Positions 15,984-24,991 of a stretch of 64,000 nucleotides of DNA are shown piece after piece. Position numbers and translations under genes: made by a program. The stretch comes from PMG-095 sp037200885 (GTDB lineage: Bacteria > Myxococcota_A > Polyangia > Polyangiales > Polyangiaceae), in the NCBI GenBank assembly GCA_037200885.1, contig JBBCIN010000002.1, positions 1 through 64,000 of the forward strand. The letters run 5' to 3'. Position 1 is the first letter of the stretch. Each line of letters starts with the position of its first letter. The notes beneath the pieces were generated by a model. It was not told where the DNA came from and searched no databases. It saw only the letters and a list, made by a program, of their open reading frames with translations.

Positions 15984-17861
15984 TCACCCCCGCGCCTGGC
16001 ACTCCAGTACGCCCCCGTCCGCCGTCATCGCGATAATAGACCCCACATCCGCGTGAATGCTCACGAACGGCCGCGTCCAGCTCGGATCACTCCAAACGCG
16101 CGTCCACTCGTCACCCGCGTTGCTTGCCCAAAGCTCACCGAGCGCGCCGGCCCACTCGCGATCGAAGACATCGATGGCAGCGCAGGCGAGATTCGGACGC
16201 GCTTCGAGCAGCGTAGTACTGCTTCGTCCCCGTTCGAGTCGGACAACGGCGCCTTCGGCGCCGACCGCAATCGCGATCTGACGCTCGCGTTGCGCCGCAC
16301 ACGACAAGTAGGCACGCGAGGCCGCGCTGTCGAGCTCATCGATTTGCCAATCGAGCGGGCGATATACGGCCACGAAGCCGCGGCCGTCCGTCCGCCTTCC
16401 GCAGACGAGCCAGTGCTCGTCGTCGAGTTGAGTCAAGCCGGCCACGACGGCGGCCCAGGGGATCGGCAGAGCCTTCAGCCAACATCGCCCAACCAGACCG
16501 AACAGGAGCGGCGGCGAACCCGGCGCTTGCCCCACCACTACCGTGAGCTCATCGATGGTCCCGGCGGCCTCGACGAACGTGACCTCCGGTTGACGCCCGC
16601 GCACGATTCGGCTCACGCCGCCACGCCCATACTCGAACAAGGTCGCGCGCTCTCCACCCGACAACCAACGACCCGCCGCGACACGACTGACGAAGCGCGG
16701 CCGAACCTGCGCCGGAATCCCATCCAAGGGCGGCACCGACCACGCGCAACCATCCCAAAATCGGAGCCCATCGCTGGTCACGGCCAGACAGCAGCCATCG
16801 CCGTCCCAGCCCGTGCTCTGGATTGCCAGATCACCACCCGGGGCGTGGCGCACGACCCAATTCATACTCGGTAGGGCCGGCGATGAGTGGCTGCGCAAGG
16901 CGTCGAAGTAGCGCTCCGAACCGGCGCCGACATTGGCTTTCAAGCAGGGGATCAACGCCGCGGCGAACGCTTGCACCGAGCTCGGGCGCTGCGCCGGATC
17001 GAACGCGGTGGAACGGACCAAAAGCTCCTCGATCAGCGTCATCGCGCGCCGGTCGTGGCGCAGCTCGGGACACAGCATCCGCGCATCGGTCAGCCTCGCG
17101 CGATCGCCGTCGGAGACGCGAGCCAGGGTTTCGAGGGCGTTCGACGCTTGGATGTATTCGTCGCCCGTAAGCACGAAATAGGTCAAGCAGGCGAGGCTGA
17201 ACAAGTCGCTGGCGACGCTCGACACGCCCTCGGCGATCTGCTCCGGTGCCATGTACCCGGGGGTGCCGACGACCGCACCTGCAAAGGTCGTCGCCACGCC
17301 CGTCGGGCGCGCGATACCGAAATCAGAGAGCTTGAAGATCTCCTCCGTGCCCACGTTGCAGCACAGCACGTTGCCCGGCGTCAGATCGCGATGCACCACA
17401 CCGACCGCGTGGACCTCTTCGAGACCGCTGGTGATGTGCTCGAGCGCGCGTGTAGCGCGCTGGCGATCGAAGGCAAAGCCAGTGAGCTTTCGCGTACGCT
17501 CGACGCGATCGCCCAGGGTCGTCCCCTCGCTGCCGCCGTTCACGTACTCGAGCGCAAGCCAGGGCAAAGTGACGGTCCCGCCGCGCCAGGGGAAAGCGAT
17601 GCGGCCAACGTCCAAGAGGCGCACGACGAACGGGCTCGGCGGCGCGCGCTCGTTCAGCCGACCGAGTGCTACGGCTTCCTTCAGGAATACGGCGTGCGCC
17701 GTAGCGCCGTGTTCTTCCACGACCTCCGGCAGGATCACCTTGATCACCGCCGGCGAGCTGCCGACGCGATCCATGCGCAGCACCAGATACGCCGCTGCCG
17801 TGCCGCCAACCCCGAGCTTCGCTTGGAACAGGTACTCTGTCGCTCCGGAGTCCGCGCGCAT
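15984..17861 (-). CDS. Ser/Thr protein kinase with C-terminal propeller-like domain
   Basis: 625 residues from the ATG at 17861; a GTG at 17903 is an alternative. Kinase features: Gly loop LGVGGTAAAY (16-25), Lys41 in AVIKV, Glu62 for the salt bridge, HRDLTPGN (157-164), DFG (180-182), and GTPGYMAPE (199-207). All catalytic residues are present, so it should be active. No transmembrane helix is evident. Residues from about 330 on contain repeated Trp/Gly-rich strands such as LAVTSDGLRFWDG, GRWLSGGERATLFEYG and MTADGGVLEC, which suggest a beta-propeller or similar sensor fused to the kinase. No phosphatase gene or obvious substrate lies next to it. It runs in the same direction as ilvE, 171 bases downstream of it. 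Confidence 0.9.
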   Translation of the reverse strand: MRADSGATEYLFQAKLGVGGTAAAYLVLRMDRVGSSPAVIKVILPEVVEEHGATAHAVFLKEAVALGRLNERAPPSPFVVRLLDVGRIAFPWRGGTVTLPWLALEYVNGGSEGTTLGDRVERTRKLTGFAFDRQRATRALEHITSGLEEVHAVGVVHRDLTPGNVLCCNVGTEEIFKLSDFGIARPTGVATTFAGAVVGTPGYMAPEQIAEGVSSVASDLFSLACLTYFVLTGDEYIQASNALETLARVSDGDRARLTDARMLCPELRHDRRAMTLIEELLVRSTAFDPAQRPSSVQAFAAALIPCLKANVGAGSERYFDALRSHSSPALPSMNWVVRHAPGGDLAIQSTGWDGDGCCLAVTSDGLRFWDGCAWSVPPLDGIPAQVRPRFVSRVAAGRWLSGGERATLFEYGRGGVSRIVRGRQPEVTFVEAAGTIDELTVVVGQAPGSPPLLFGLVGRCWLKALPIPWAAVVAGLTQLDDEHWLVCGRRTDGRGFVAVYRPLDWQIDELDSAASRAYLSCAAQRERQIAIAVGAEGAVVRLERGRSSTTLLEARPNLACAAIDVFDREWAGALGELWASNAGDEWTRVWSDPSWTRPFVSIHADVGSIIAMTADGGVLECQARG

Positions 17862-17999
17862 CGTGTAACCCAACAGTGCGTCAGTTGGGTGTGCCAATTC
17901 CACAGCCCCGAAGAGTACGCGAATGGGCGTGCCGGACAAGATCCATCGCGACCGGCGCGGCGCGCTCAGGCATCTTCGGCGCAAGGGCGTTCAAGTCGA

Positions 18000-18013
18000 G
18001 CCCTCGAGAGGGC
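18000..18013 (-). terminator. Possible hairpin after ilvE
   Basis: The palindrome GCCCTCGAGAGGGC lies about 20 bases beyond the ilvE stop on the minus strand. There is no T run after it, so it is at best a weak terminator or an RNA-stabilising hairpin. Confidence 0.3.
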
Positions 18014-18032
18014 GGGTAGGGGCCCCCAAGAT

Positions 18033-19133
18033 CTACAGCACGCGATGCATGAAACCGTGCACGTCAGGCGCGGTTCCGTGCTGCACGGCGAGCAGCGCAT
18101 CGCGCAGCCGCTGCGCGACGGGGCCGGTTTCCCCGCCGTTGACCAGCCAGCCGCCGCCATCGAATTTCACCTCGCCGACGGGAGTGATCACCGCGGCGGT
18201 GCCACAGGCGAACACCTCGGTCAGGACGCCGCTCTTCAAGTCGCGCTCCCAATCATCGATGCTGATCGTGGCTTCTTCGGCGACGTAGCCGAGATCGGCG
18301 GCGATCGTGAGCAAGCTGTCACGGGTGATGCCGGGCAGCAAAGTGCCGGTGAGCTTGGGCGTGACGATGCGTGAGGACGCGCCGTCCCGGTACACGAAGA
18401 ACAGGTTCATGCCGCCCATCTCTTCGACGAAGCGCTTGTGCACCGAATCGAGCCAGACCACTTGTTGGCAACCGGCATCGAGCGCTTGCTGCTGGGCGAC
18501 CAAGCTCGCAGCGTAGTTGCCGGCGCACTTCGCCTCACCCGTGCCGCCGGGCGCGGCGCGCACGTACTCTTTGCTCAGCCAAACCGTGAGCGGCTTGACG
18601 CCCTGGGCAAAGTAGGCGCCCGAGGGTGAACCAAAGAGCAAGAAAAGGTACTCCCGGGCCGGGCGCACGCCGAGCGCGGCTTCGGTGGCGATCATCAGCG
18701 GGCGCAGGTACAGGCTTTCACCGGAATTCGGCGGGACCCAATCCCGCTCTTGGCGGATCAAAAGGTCGGCCGCTTCGACGAAGCGCTCGATGGGCAGCGC
18801 GGGCATGGCCAGGCGCGCGGCAGAATTGTTGAACCGTTGCGCGTTGGCCGCGGGTCGAAAGGTCGAGATGCCGCCATCCGGCTGGCGATAAGCTTTGAAG
18901 CCTTCGAAGATGGCTTGCCCGTAATGGAGGACGGAGGCGGCAGGATCGAGTGAGATCGGGGCGTATGGGGAGAGCAAGCCTTGGCCCCAGCCCTCCGGCG
19001 CTCGGTAGCGGATGGTCACCATGTGCTCGGTGAACACCCGGCCAAAGCCGAGATCTTTCATCAGCTTTGCGCGCTCGGCGGCCGGCAGCGGGGAGGACGT
19101 CGGCTTGAGCTCGAAGCCAGGATCGGACGACAT
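18033..19133 (-). CDS. ilvE: Branched-chain amino acid aminotransferase
   Basis: 366 residues. This PLP enzyme moves the amino group between glutamate and the keto acids of Val, Leu and Ile in the cytoplasm. Class IV aminotransferase features are clear: LHYGQAIFEGFKAYR (69-83), the PLP lysine at about 202 in GEAKCAGNYAAS, EEMGGMNLFFV, and GTLLPGITRDSLL. The large-type length and the GTGEAKCAGNYA pattern fit the BCAT II subgroup. The ATG at 19133 begins the conserved sequence; the longer open frame upstream overlaps the divergent gene and has no homology. It is divergent from the quinone oxidoreductase gene with only 45 bases between starts. Confidence 0.94.
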   Translation of the reverse strand: MSSDPGFELKPTSSPLPAAERAKLMKDLGFGRVFTEHMVTIRYRAPEGWGQGLLSPYAPISLDPAASVLHYGQAIFEGFKAYRQPDGGISTFRPAANAQRFNNSAARLAMPALPIERFVEAADLLIRQERDWVPPNSGESLYLRPLMIATEAALGVRPAREYLFLLFGSPSGAYFAQGVKPLTVWLSKEYVRAAPGGTGEAKCAGNYAASLVAQQQALDAGCQQVVWLDSVHKRFVEEMGGMNLFFVYRDGASSRIVTPKLTGTLLPGITRDSLLTIAADLGYVAEEATISIDDWERDLKSGVLTEVFACGTAAVITPVGEVKFDGGGWLVNGGETGPVAQRLRDALLAVQHGTAPDVHGFMHRVL

Positions 19134-19178
19134 GCGGACTTTCTTTGAGATACCACAGAAGCTACCCTCCGACAGCAG

Positions 19179-20153
19179 ATGACACGCGCCATTCGCTTCA
19201 CTCGAACCGGCGGACCAGAGGTCCTGGAGCTCCAAGAGCTCGCGCTGCCGGAGCCCAAGGCAGGGGAAGCCCTGGTTCGTCACCACGCAATCGGGGTGAA
19301 CTTCATCGATACCTACCACCGGAGTGGGCTTTACCCGCTTCCGCTGCCCTCCGGGCTGGGTTCGGAAGCGTCGGGCGTAGTGGAGCAGATTGGACCCGGG
19401 GTGACCTGCATCCGCGTCGGCGAACGGGTGGCATACGCCGGAGCCGGCGCGCCGGCCGCCTACGCCGACGCGCGCGTGCTCCCCGCCGATCGCCTGGTGC
19501 CCCTGCCCGAGGACATCTCGGACGACGTGGCGGCGGCCGCGCTGCTCAAGGGCATGACGGCGGAGTTTTTGATCCATCGCACTTTCCCGGTGGCCGCGGG
19601 TCAAAGCGTGCTCTTTCACGCCGCCGCGGGCGGCGTCGGGCTGATCGCGTGTCAGTGGCTGAACAAGCTCGGGGCGCGCGTGATTGGCACCGTCGGCTCG
19701 GACGCCAAGCGGGAACTTGCGCTCGCCCACGGTTGCCACGACGTCATCGTGCTCGATCGTGAAGATTTCCCGGAGCGTGTGCGTGAGCTCACGGACGGGC
19801 ACGGCGTACCGGTGGTGTTCGATTCGATCGGCAAGGTCACGTTCTTGGGTTCGCTCAGCTGCCTCGAGCCACGCGGCATGCTGGTCAGCTTCGGCAACGC
19901 GTCGGGCAAGCCCGAGCCCTTCGATCTGGCATTGCTCGCTCAGAAGGGTTCGCTGTACGTGACACGGCCCACGCTCAATACCTACGTCGCGACCCGCGAG
20001 GCGCTGCTGGCGAGCGCAAATTCATTGTTCCAAGCCATTCGCGACGGCTTGAAGATCGAGATCGGTCAGCGCTTTCCTCTGGCTGAGGCCGCGGCTGCCC
20101 ACCGTGCTCTGGAGAGCCGGAGCACCACGGGCAGCACCTTGCTCGAGCTCTGA
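19179..20153 (+). CDS. qorA: NADPH:quinone oxidoreductase (zinc-free MDR family)
   Basis: 324 residues, full length for the QorA group. Seen: GVNFIDTYHRSGLYPLPLPS (39-58), GSEASGVVEQIGPGV, the MTAEFLIHRTF helix, the NADPH-binding AAAGGVGLIACQWL (about 148-161), and SFGNASGKPEPFDLALL. No zinc-binding cysteines are present, as expected for this family, which reduces quinones or other enones with NADPH. The stop shares its A with the ATG of the following DJ-1-like gene, so the two are translationally coupled and may act on related reactive carbonyl or quinone stress; that link is inference. Confidence 0.9.
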   Translation: MTRAIRFTRTGGPEVLELQELALPEPKAGEALVRHHAIGVNFIDTYHRSGLYPLPLPSGLGSEASGVVEQIGPGVTCIRVGERVAYAGAGAPAAYADARVLPADRLVPLPEDISDDVAAAALLKGMTAEFLIHRTFPVAAGQSVLFHAAAGGVGLIACQWLNKLGARVIGTVGSDAKRELALAHGCHDVIVLDREDFPERVRELTDGHGVPVVFDSIGKVTFLGSLSCLEPRGMLVSFGNASGKPEPFDLALLAQKGSLYVTRPTLNTYVATREALLASANSLFQAIRDGLKIEIGQRFPLAEAAAAHRALESRSTTGSTLLEL

Positions 20154-20791
20154 TGCGCACGAAGCCCTACCAGACCGCAATCGCGTTGTTCGACGAAGTG
20201 GAACTGCTCGACGTCGCCGGCCCGATCAGCGTGCTCTCGGGCGCTGGGCGACAGTGGAACTTCAAGCCCTTCAAGATCGATCTCGTCGCGAGCCGCACCG
20301 GCCCTGTCACTACGCGCAGCGCGCTGACCCTCGAGGCCGGCTACAGCGCCACCACGCATTCCGGCTGTGAGTGCTTAATCATCCCAGGGGGTTATGGTGC
20401 GCGCCCCGCCGCAGAAGACGCCGACCTTCTGGCCTGGCTCGCACGCGCGGCCGAGAGCGCAGAGTTCGTGGCCGCGATCGGCAACGGCGTTTGGCTGCTG
20501 GCCCAGACCGGCCTGCTGGGCGAAGAAGAAGTCGCCGCCAGCCCAGATTTGGCCGCAGAAATCCACGAATTGTGCCCCGGCGTGCGACCCAACTCGCGCG
20601 ACGCACTGTGCACCTCCGGCAAATTCATGACCGCCAGCAAAAGCGCGCTCGGGCTCGATCTGAGCTGCGAAATCGTTGCGCGTTGCTTCGGCAAGAAGCT
20701 CGCGTCGAGCTTGTCCACCACCCTCGGCATCGATTGGGCCGGCGAGCTCGGCGCGCTGGACATCGTGCCGAGCCCACTGCTCGTGAAGTGA
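20153..20791 (+). CDS. DJ-1/PfpI-family protein lacking the nucleophile cysteine
   Basis: 212 residues, start ATG overlapping the upstream stop by one base. The DJ-1/PfpI fold is indicated by the early TAIALFDEVELLDVAGPISVL, the CLIIPGGYGARP loop (75-85) and the elbow region VAAIGNGVWLLAQTGLL (107-123). In active relatives the elbow reads like SVCTGAFLLAEAGLL; here the cysteine position is Gly110. Catalysis through that cysteine is therefore not possible, and the protein may bind a ligand or act as a regulator without the usual DNA-binding tail. The C-terminal half (ASKSALGLDLSCEIVARCFG) follows the family. Convergent with the next gene, 13 bases apart. Confidence 0.8.
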   Translation: MRTKPYQTAIALFDEVELLDVAGPISVLSGAGRQWNFKPFKIDLVASRTGPVTTRSALTLEAGYSATTHSGCECLIIPGGYGARPAAEDADLLAWLARAAESAEFVAAIGNGVWLLAQTGLLGEEEVAASPDLAAEIHELCPGVRPNSRDALCTSGKFMTASKSALGLDLSCEIVARCFGKKLASSLSTTLGIDWAGELGALDIVPSPLLVK

Positions 20792-20804
20792 GAGAAGACA
20801 GCGC

Positions 20805-22283
20805 TCACTCAGCGCAGCTGAGCAAGCTGAGCTCAGCCGCGGTGCCCTTGGCGCGCGCGAGCAGTAGCTTGCCGTCGCGCGCCGCAATCAGATCACCGCC
20901 GCGCACCACGCTATCGCCCGCAAGCACGCTGCGGGCTGCGACCGTGCCGAAGAAGGTGGCGCCATTCTCACCAGCCGCGGTCAACCAGAGTTTGTCCGGC
21001 ATGCTCGCGTCGATCAGAAACGACGGCGTCCCAGTGCCGTTCGACTCGCCGCTGAGCTCGAGCTTCTCGAAGCTGCCATCGAGCTTGACGTGAACCAATT
21101 GCAGCGCGCCACCGGCTGCACCGGGAGTGGTATCGTCGCTGCGGAAGCCGACGTACGCGCTGCCGTCCGCGGCGGACGCGAGCTCGAAGCTCATCGGACG
21201 CGCGCCCGCTGCGGTCACCACCAACGCCGACGAAATGGCCTTGCCTTGCGCGTCGAGCTTGCTCACCTCGATTCGGCGCGTGCCGATGTCGAGGAGCGAG
21301 TCCCCTTCTGCCAAATCCGGCCCCCCGTCGTTCGGCGGTGACTTGGGCTTGGTCTTGGGCGCGTCGAGGGAGCGCGCCACGGCCAGCCAATAGCCGCCGA
21401 TGCGCAAGGCCAGCCGCGGCGAATCGACGTCTGCGCCGGCCGCACTGAGCGGCTCGGGCGTGAGTTTCTGCTTCAGGTTGTTCGGCTCGAGCAGCACGCC
21501 GAAGACGCGGATCTTGCCGAGAACCTCGGCCGCATAAGCCAAGAGCGCGCGATCGCCGGAAGCTTCCAACGCGAACGTCGAGTCCCGGCGCACACCCGTG
21601 ATCTCCTGACCCCAGCTCACTCGAGCGCTGGCGCGCGGATCGCGAAGCACGCCCACGCGGAGCATCCCACCGCCGGCGTCGGTGTCCGGCGTTACGAGCA
21701 ACAAGTCCTTGCCAAGCGCGGCAAACAGCGGTGGATCCGGATCGCCGTGCACCACGCCCAGGTCGATCAGCTTGCCCGAAGCAGCGTCGGCGTCGGCGCC
21801 GACGAGCGCGATCAGGGCATGGGTCTGCCCCTTGGTCGAGCGAAGCGCGCTGAGCGTGAAGCCCTCTGCATCGGCCCGCGCGGGTCCAAGCTCCACGGCG
21901 TACGGATCCGGCACTTCATCATCGTCGTCGGGACCGCCGTCCTCTGGGTCAGATGGCGCAGCGCGCCGAGGTGGCGCAAGCTCGCCGATCCGAAATGGCG
22001 CCGACTGCGGCAGTTCGCGACAGCGCGCCGCGACCGGCCCTGGAGACGGTGAAGGGGTCGGAGGCGCCGCGCTTTCGATATTTTCCGGGCTATCTTCACG
22101 CAATTCCGGCTCGGGAGCGGGCAGCGGCGTTGGCTTCTTCTTGCACGCCACGAGTCCCACGCTGCAAAGTGCCCAGCCGGCGACGCTCACGCCTGATACC
22201 GATACGCAGTGCGCCATGAAACGGGACCAAGCCGTGCCGGGGAGCCGGAGAGAGAGCCGTTGCTTCAGCATGACGCCAACCAT
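20805..22283 (-). CDS. Secreted lipoprotein, function unknown
   Basis: 492 residues with a signal sequence ending in the lipobox LVACKKK (about residue 47 from the first ATG; ATGs at 22271 and 22217 are alternative starts that keep the same lipobox). A Pro/Glu-rich linker (PTPLPAPEPELREDSPE) and an acidic stretch (DPEDGGPDDDDEVPDP) follow. The remainder is a beta-rich region with repeated strand pairs (LIDLGVVHGDPDPPLFAAL, LRVGVLRDPRASARV, DGSAYVGFRSD, DKLWLTAAGENGATFF), which suggests a propeller-like fold. No enzyme motif is visible. The type is common in myxobacteria. The gene diverges from plsB with about 70 bases between starts. Confidence 0.8.
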   Translation of the reverse strand: MVGVMLKQRLSLRLPGTAWSRFMAHCVSVSGVSVAGWALCSVGLVACKKKPTPLPAPEPELREDSPENIESAAPPTPSPSPGPVAARCRELPQSAPFRIGELAPPRRAAPSDPEDGGPDDDDEVPDPYAVELGPARADAEGFTLSALRSTKGQTHALIALVGADADAASGKLIDLGVVHGDPDPPLFAALGKDLLLVTPDTDAGGGMLRVGVLRDPRASARVSWGQEITGVRRDSTFALEASGDRALLAYAAEVLGKIRVFGVLLEPNNLKQKLTPEPLSAAGADVDSPRLALRIGGYWLAVARSLDAPKTKPKSPPNDGGPDLAEGDSLLDIGTRRIEVSKLDAQGKAISSALVVTAAGARPMSFELASAADGSAYVGFRSDDTTPGAAGGALQLVHVKLDGSFEKLELSGESNGTGTPSFLIDASMPDKLWLTAAGENGATFFGTVAARSVLAGDSVVRGGDLIAARDGKLLLARAKGTAAELSLLSCAE

Positions 22284-22354
22284 CGACTACTCGCGCCGTT
22301 CGCGCTGAGCAAGTATATGATTGACCGCACCCCTGCCCAAGCCTTCTTCCGTCG

Positions 22355-24991
22355 ATGACGAAACGTGAACTGACCCGCCCGTACGAGCCGAACCCGGCGC
22401 TGCGCGCGGTGTACCGGCGCTTCTTCGAGAAGATCCAAGTCGACGAGGCCTGGGTGCGCTCGGTGAAGGATCTGGCCTCCGAAGGCTCGATTGTCTACGT
22501 GCTGCGCAATCTCAACTTCATCGATTTTCTGGCACTGGACTACCTCACCAAGCGTCATCGCTTGCCTCAAATCCGCTTCGTCAACGACCTCGGTTTGTGG
22601 ATTCTGAACCCCATGGGTAAGGGTTGGCTGAACGCGATCCTCCCGCCCAAAACCGTGTCGCGTTCGGTCGAGCTGGAAGATGCCTTGGAGCGCGGCGGCT
22701 CGGCCGCGCTGTTCCTAAAGCGACCGCCCGGCATGCTCGACGTCGCGGCGGGCGCCAGCGGCGGACGCGGCTTGCAAGAGGGCGACGGCCTCGTGCGTAC
22801 CTTGTTCGAGCTGCAGCGCAAGCGCGAGCGCCCGATTTTGCTCGTGCCCCAAGTGTTCGTGTGGACGAAATTCCCGGACTCGCGCGGTACCGAACCGTTC
22901 GACTTCATCTTGGGCCCGCGCGAATGGCCGAGCCCGCTGCGCACCGTCGCGCAGTTTTTGTACAACTACAAACACGTCGAGCTGAAGCTGGGCGAACCGA
23001 TCGAGCTCGCGACGTTCCTCGCCGATAACCCCGGCAGCCCGGACCCGGTGCTGGTGCGGCGCTTGACGTACGCCGTCTTGGGCCGTCTCGAGCGCGAACG
23101 TCGCAGCGTGACCGGCCCCGCCGAAAAGCCCCCCGAGCGCGTGCGTGAGGAGATCATCCGCAGCCCCAAGATGCGCGCGGTGATCGACGATCTCGCCGAC
23201 GAGCGCACCGACAAGTACATGCTTCGGCAGCGCGCGCTGGAGATGCTGCGTGAGCTGCAAGCGACGCCCGATCGCACCACGATCAAAGCGTTGGAAGTGA
23301 TTTTCGAGCGGGTTTTCACCCGCATTTACGCGGGCATCGAGTTCAACAAGGGCGACATCGAACGGCTGCGCAATGCCGCCAAGGCCGGCGTGCTCGTGCT
23401 CTTACCGAGCCACAAGAGCCACATCGACTACCTGATCCTGAGCTACATCTTCAATCAGCACAATTTGCCCCTGCCCGTGATCGCGGCCGGCGATAATTTG
23501 AACTTCTTCCCGATGGGCGGCGTGTTCCGTCGCGGCGGCGCTTTCTTCATTCGCCGTTCGTTCCGTGGCGACCGCTTGTACGCCGCGGTGGTCGACGCCT
23601 ATGTGCGGCGCTTGCTGCGCAGCGGCTATCCGGTCGAGCTCTTTCTGGAGGGCGGGCGCAGCCGCACCGGCAAACTCTTGGCGCCCAAGTTCGGCTTGCT
23701 GAACATGGTCGCCGACGCGGCGCTGGCGATCCCCGATCAGGAATGCTTTTTCGTGCCGATCAGCATCGGCTACGAGCGCGTGATCGAAGCGCAAGGTTAC
23801 GAGCGCGAGCTGCGCGGCGCCGAGAAGACCAAGGAGGATGCGGCGGGACTACTCAAGAGCAGTGAGCTTTTGCGTCACCGCTACGGCACGATCAACATGC
23901 AGGTCGGGCAAATCCTGACCTTCGGCGAAATCCGCCGCGAAATCGAGCTGCCCGCGGACGCCCCGCTGACTCCAGCCAAGCGCCGCACGCTGGTCACGCG
24001 GCTCGGCAATCGGGTGATGGACGAGATCAACCGAGTCACGGCGGTCACCCCCGGCGCCCTGATGGCGCTCAGCTTGCTCTCGCACGAGCAACGCGGCATC
24101 GGCCACGCCGAGCTCGTGGACTACTGCGCCAAGTTGCTGTCGGTGACCGAAGGCATGGGCGCGCGCGCTAGCCAAACCTTGCGCACCGCTTCGGGAGCGC
24201 TGCGTCCCGAGGCCCTGCGCGAGGCGTGTCAGATGTTCATCGACGCCGATCTGGTCGAGGTTCAGTTTTTGGAGGATCCGACCGCCGCCGGCAAGAAGGC
24301 CGGACCCGGCGCCACCTACAGCGTACTGCGCAACAAGCGACTCTCGCTCGACACATCGAAGAACATCATCGTCCACTTCTTCGTCGAGCGCGCGTTGGTG
24401 GCGATGGCGCTTTTGACCGCGCCCGGCTCGACCACGAGCGCGGGCGCCGGGCAAGCGACCTTTTCTTGGGTGCGAGAACGCGTTCAGGCGCTGTCGAAGC
24501 TATTCAAGTTCGAGTTCCGCTTCCGCGCCGACGCGCCGTTCGAAGCGATTTTCGAGGACACCGTGCGGGCCATGGCCGCAGCCGGTGAAGTGATTCAGGA
24601 TGGCGACCACTTGGCGCACGGCCCTGGCCACGATGGCTGGAATGGGCACCTGTGGCTGCGGACTTACGCCTCGATTCTGCAAAATTTCATCGAGGGCTAC
24701 TATGTTGCCGCGCGCGCCCTCGAGCTGCTCGAAAAGTCACCGCTGGCCGAGAAGGAGCTGACCAAGAAAGCGCTCGCGCTCGGACACCGGCTGTTCTTGG
24801 AAGGGGCCATCGAGCGCGCGGAAGCCGTGAGCAAGACGATCCTGCAAAACGCATTTCAAGCTTTCATCGATCACGGCTACTTGACCGTGCGCGACACGAA
24901 GCTCGACCTCGCGGACGGCATGGCTTCACGCGCGGCCTTCAACGCCATCGCCGACGGAATTCGCGCATGGATCCCCGAGCGCTCCGCGTGA
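22355..24991 (+). CDS. plsB: Glycerol-3-phosphate acyltransferase (PlsB type)
   Basis: 878 residues; transfers an acyl chain to sn-1 of glycerol-3-phosphate, the first step of phospholipid synthesis, at the inner membrane. Acyltransferase motifs in order: LLPSHKSHIDYL (about 349-360, the catalytic H-x4-D), GGVFRRGGAFFIRR (about 388-401), ELFLEGGRSRTGK (about 428-440) and VPISIGYERV (about 467-476). An N-terminal region of about 320 residues and a C-terminal one of about 350 flank the catalytic core as in E. coli PlsB (807 residues). It is the first gene of a packed trio: the next gene starts inside its stop (GTGA). Confidence 0.93.
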   Translation: MTKRELTRPYEPNPALRAVYRRFFEKIQVDEAWVRSVKDLASEGSIVYVLRNLNFIDFLALDYLTKRHRLPQIRFVNDLGLWILNPMGKGWLNAILPPKTVSRSVELEDALERGGSAALFLKRPPGMLDVAAGASGGRGLQEGDGLVRTLFELQRKRERPILLVPQVFVWTKFPDSRGTEPFDFILGPREWPSPLRTVAQFLYNYKHVELKLGEPIELATFLADNPGSPDPVLVRRLTYAVLGRLERERRSVTGPAEKPPERVREEIIRSPKMRAVIDDLADERTDKYMLRQRALEMLRELQATPDRTTIKALEVIFERVFTRIYAGIEFNKGDIERLRNAAKAGVLVLLPSHKSHIDYLILSYIFNQHNLPLPVIAAGDNLNFFPMGGVFRRGGAFFIRRSFRGDRLYAAVVDAYVRRLLRSGYPVELFLEGGRSRTGKLLAPKFGLLNMVADAALAIPDQECFFVPISIGYERVIEAQGYERELRGAEKTKEDAAGLLKSSELLRHRYGTINMQVGQILTFGEIRREIELPADAPLTPAKRRTLVTRLGNRVMDEINRVTAVTPGALMALSLLSHEQRGIGHAELVDYCAKLLSVTEGMGARASQTLRTASGALRPEALREACQMFIDADLVEVQFLEDPTAAGKKAGPGATYSVLRNKRLSLDTSKNIIVHFFVERALVAMALLTAPGSTTSAGAGQATFSWVRERVQALSKLFKFEFRFRADAPFEAIFEDTVRAMAAAGEVIQDGDHLAHGPGHDGWNGHLWLRTYASILQNFIEGYYVAARALELLEKSPLAEKELTKKALALGHRLFLEGAIERAEAVSKTILQNAFQAFIDHGYLTVRDTKLDLADGMASRAAFNAIADGIRAWIPERSA

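Noticed and set aside
16887..18374. Plus-strand open frame (495 codons) opposite the kinase and ilvE
   Set aside because: It spans two real genes on the other strand and has no motif.
20787..20809. AGTGAG/CTCACT inverted repeat between two convergent stops
   Set aside because: Only six base pairs with an 11-base loop and no T run; too weak to call a terminator.
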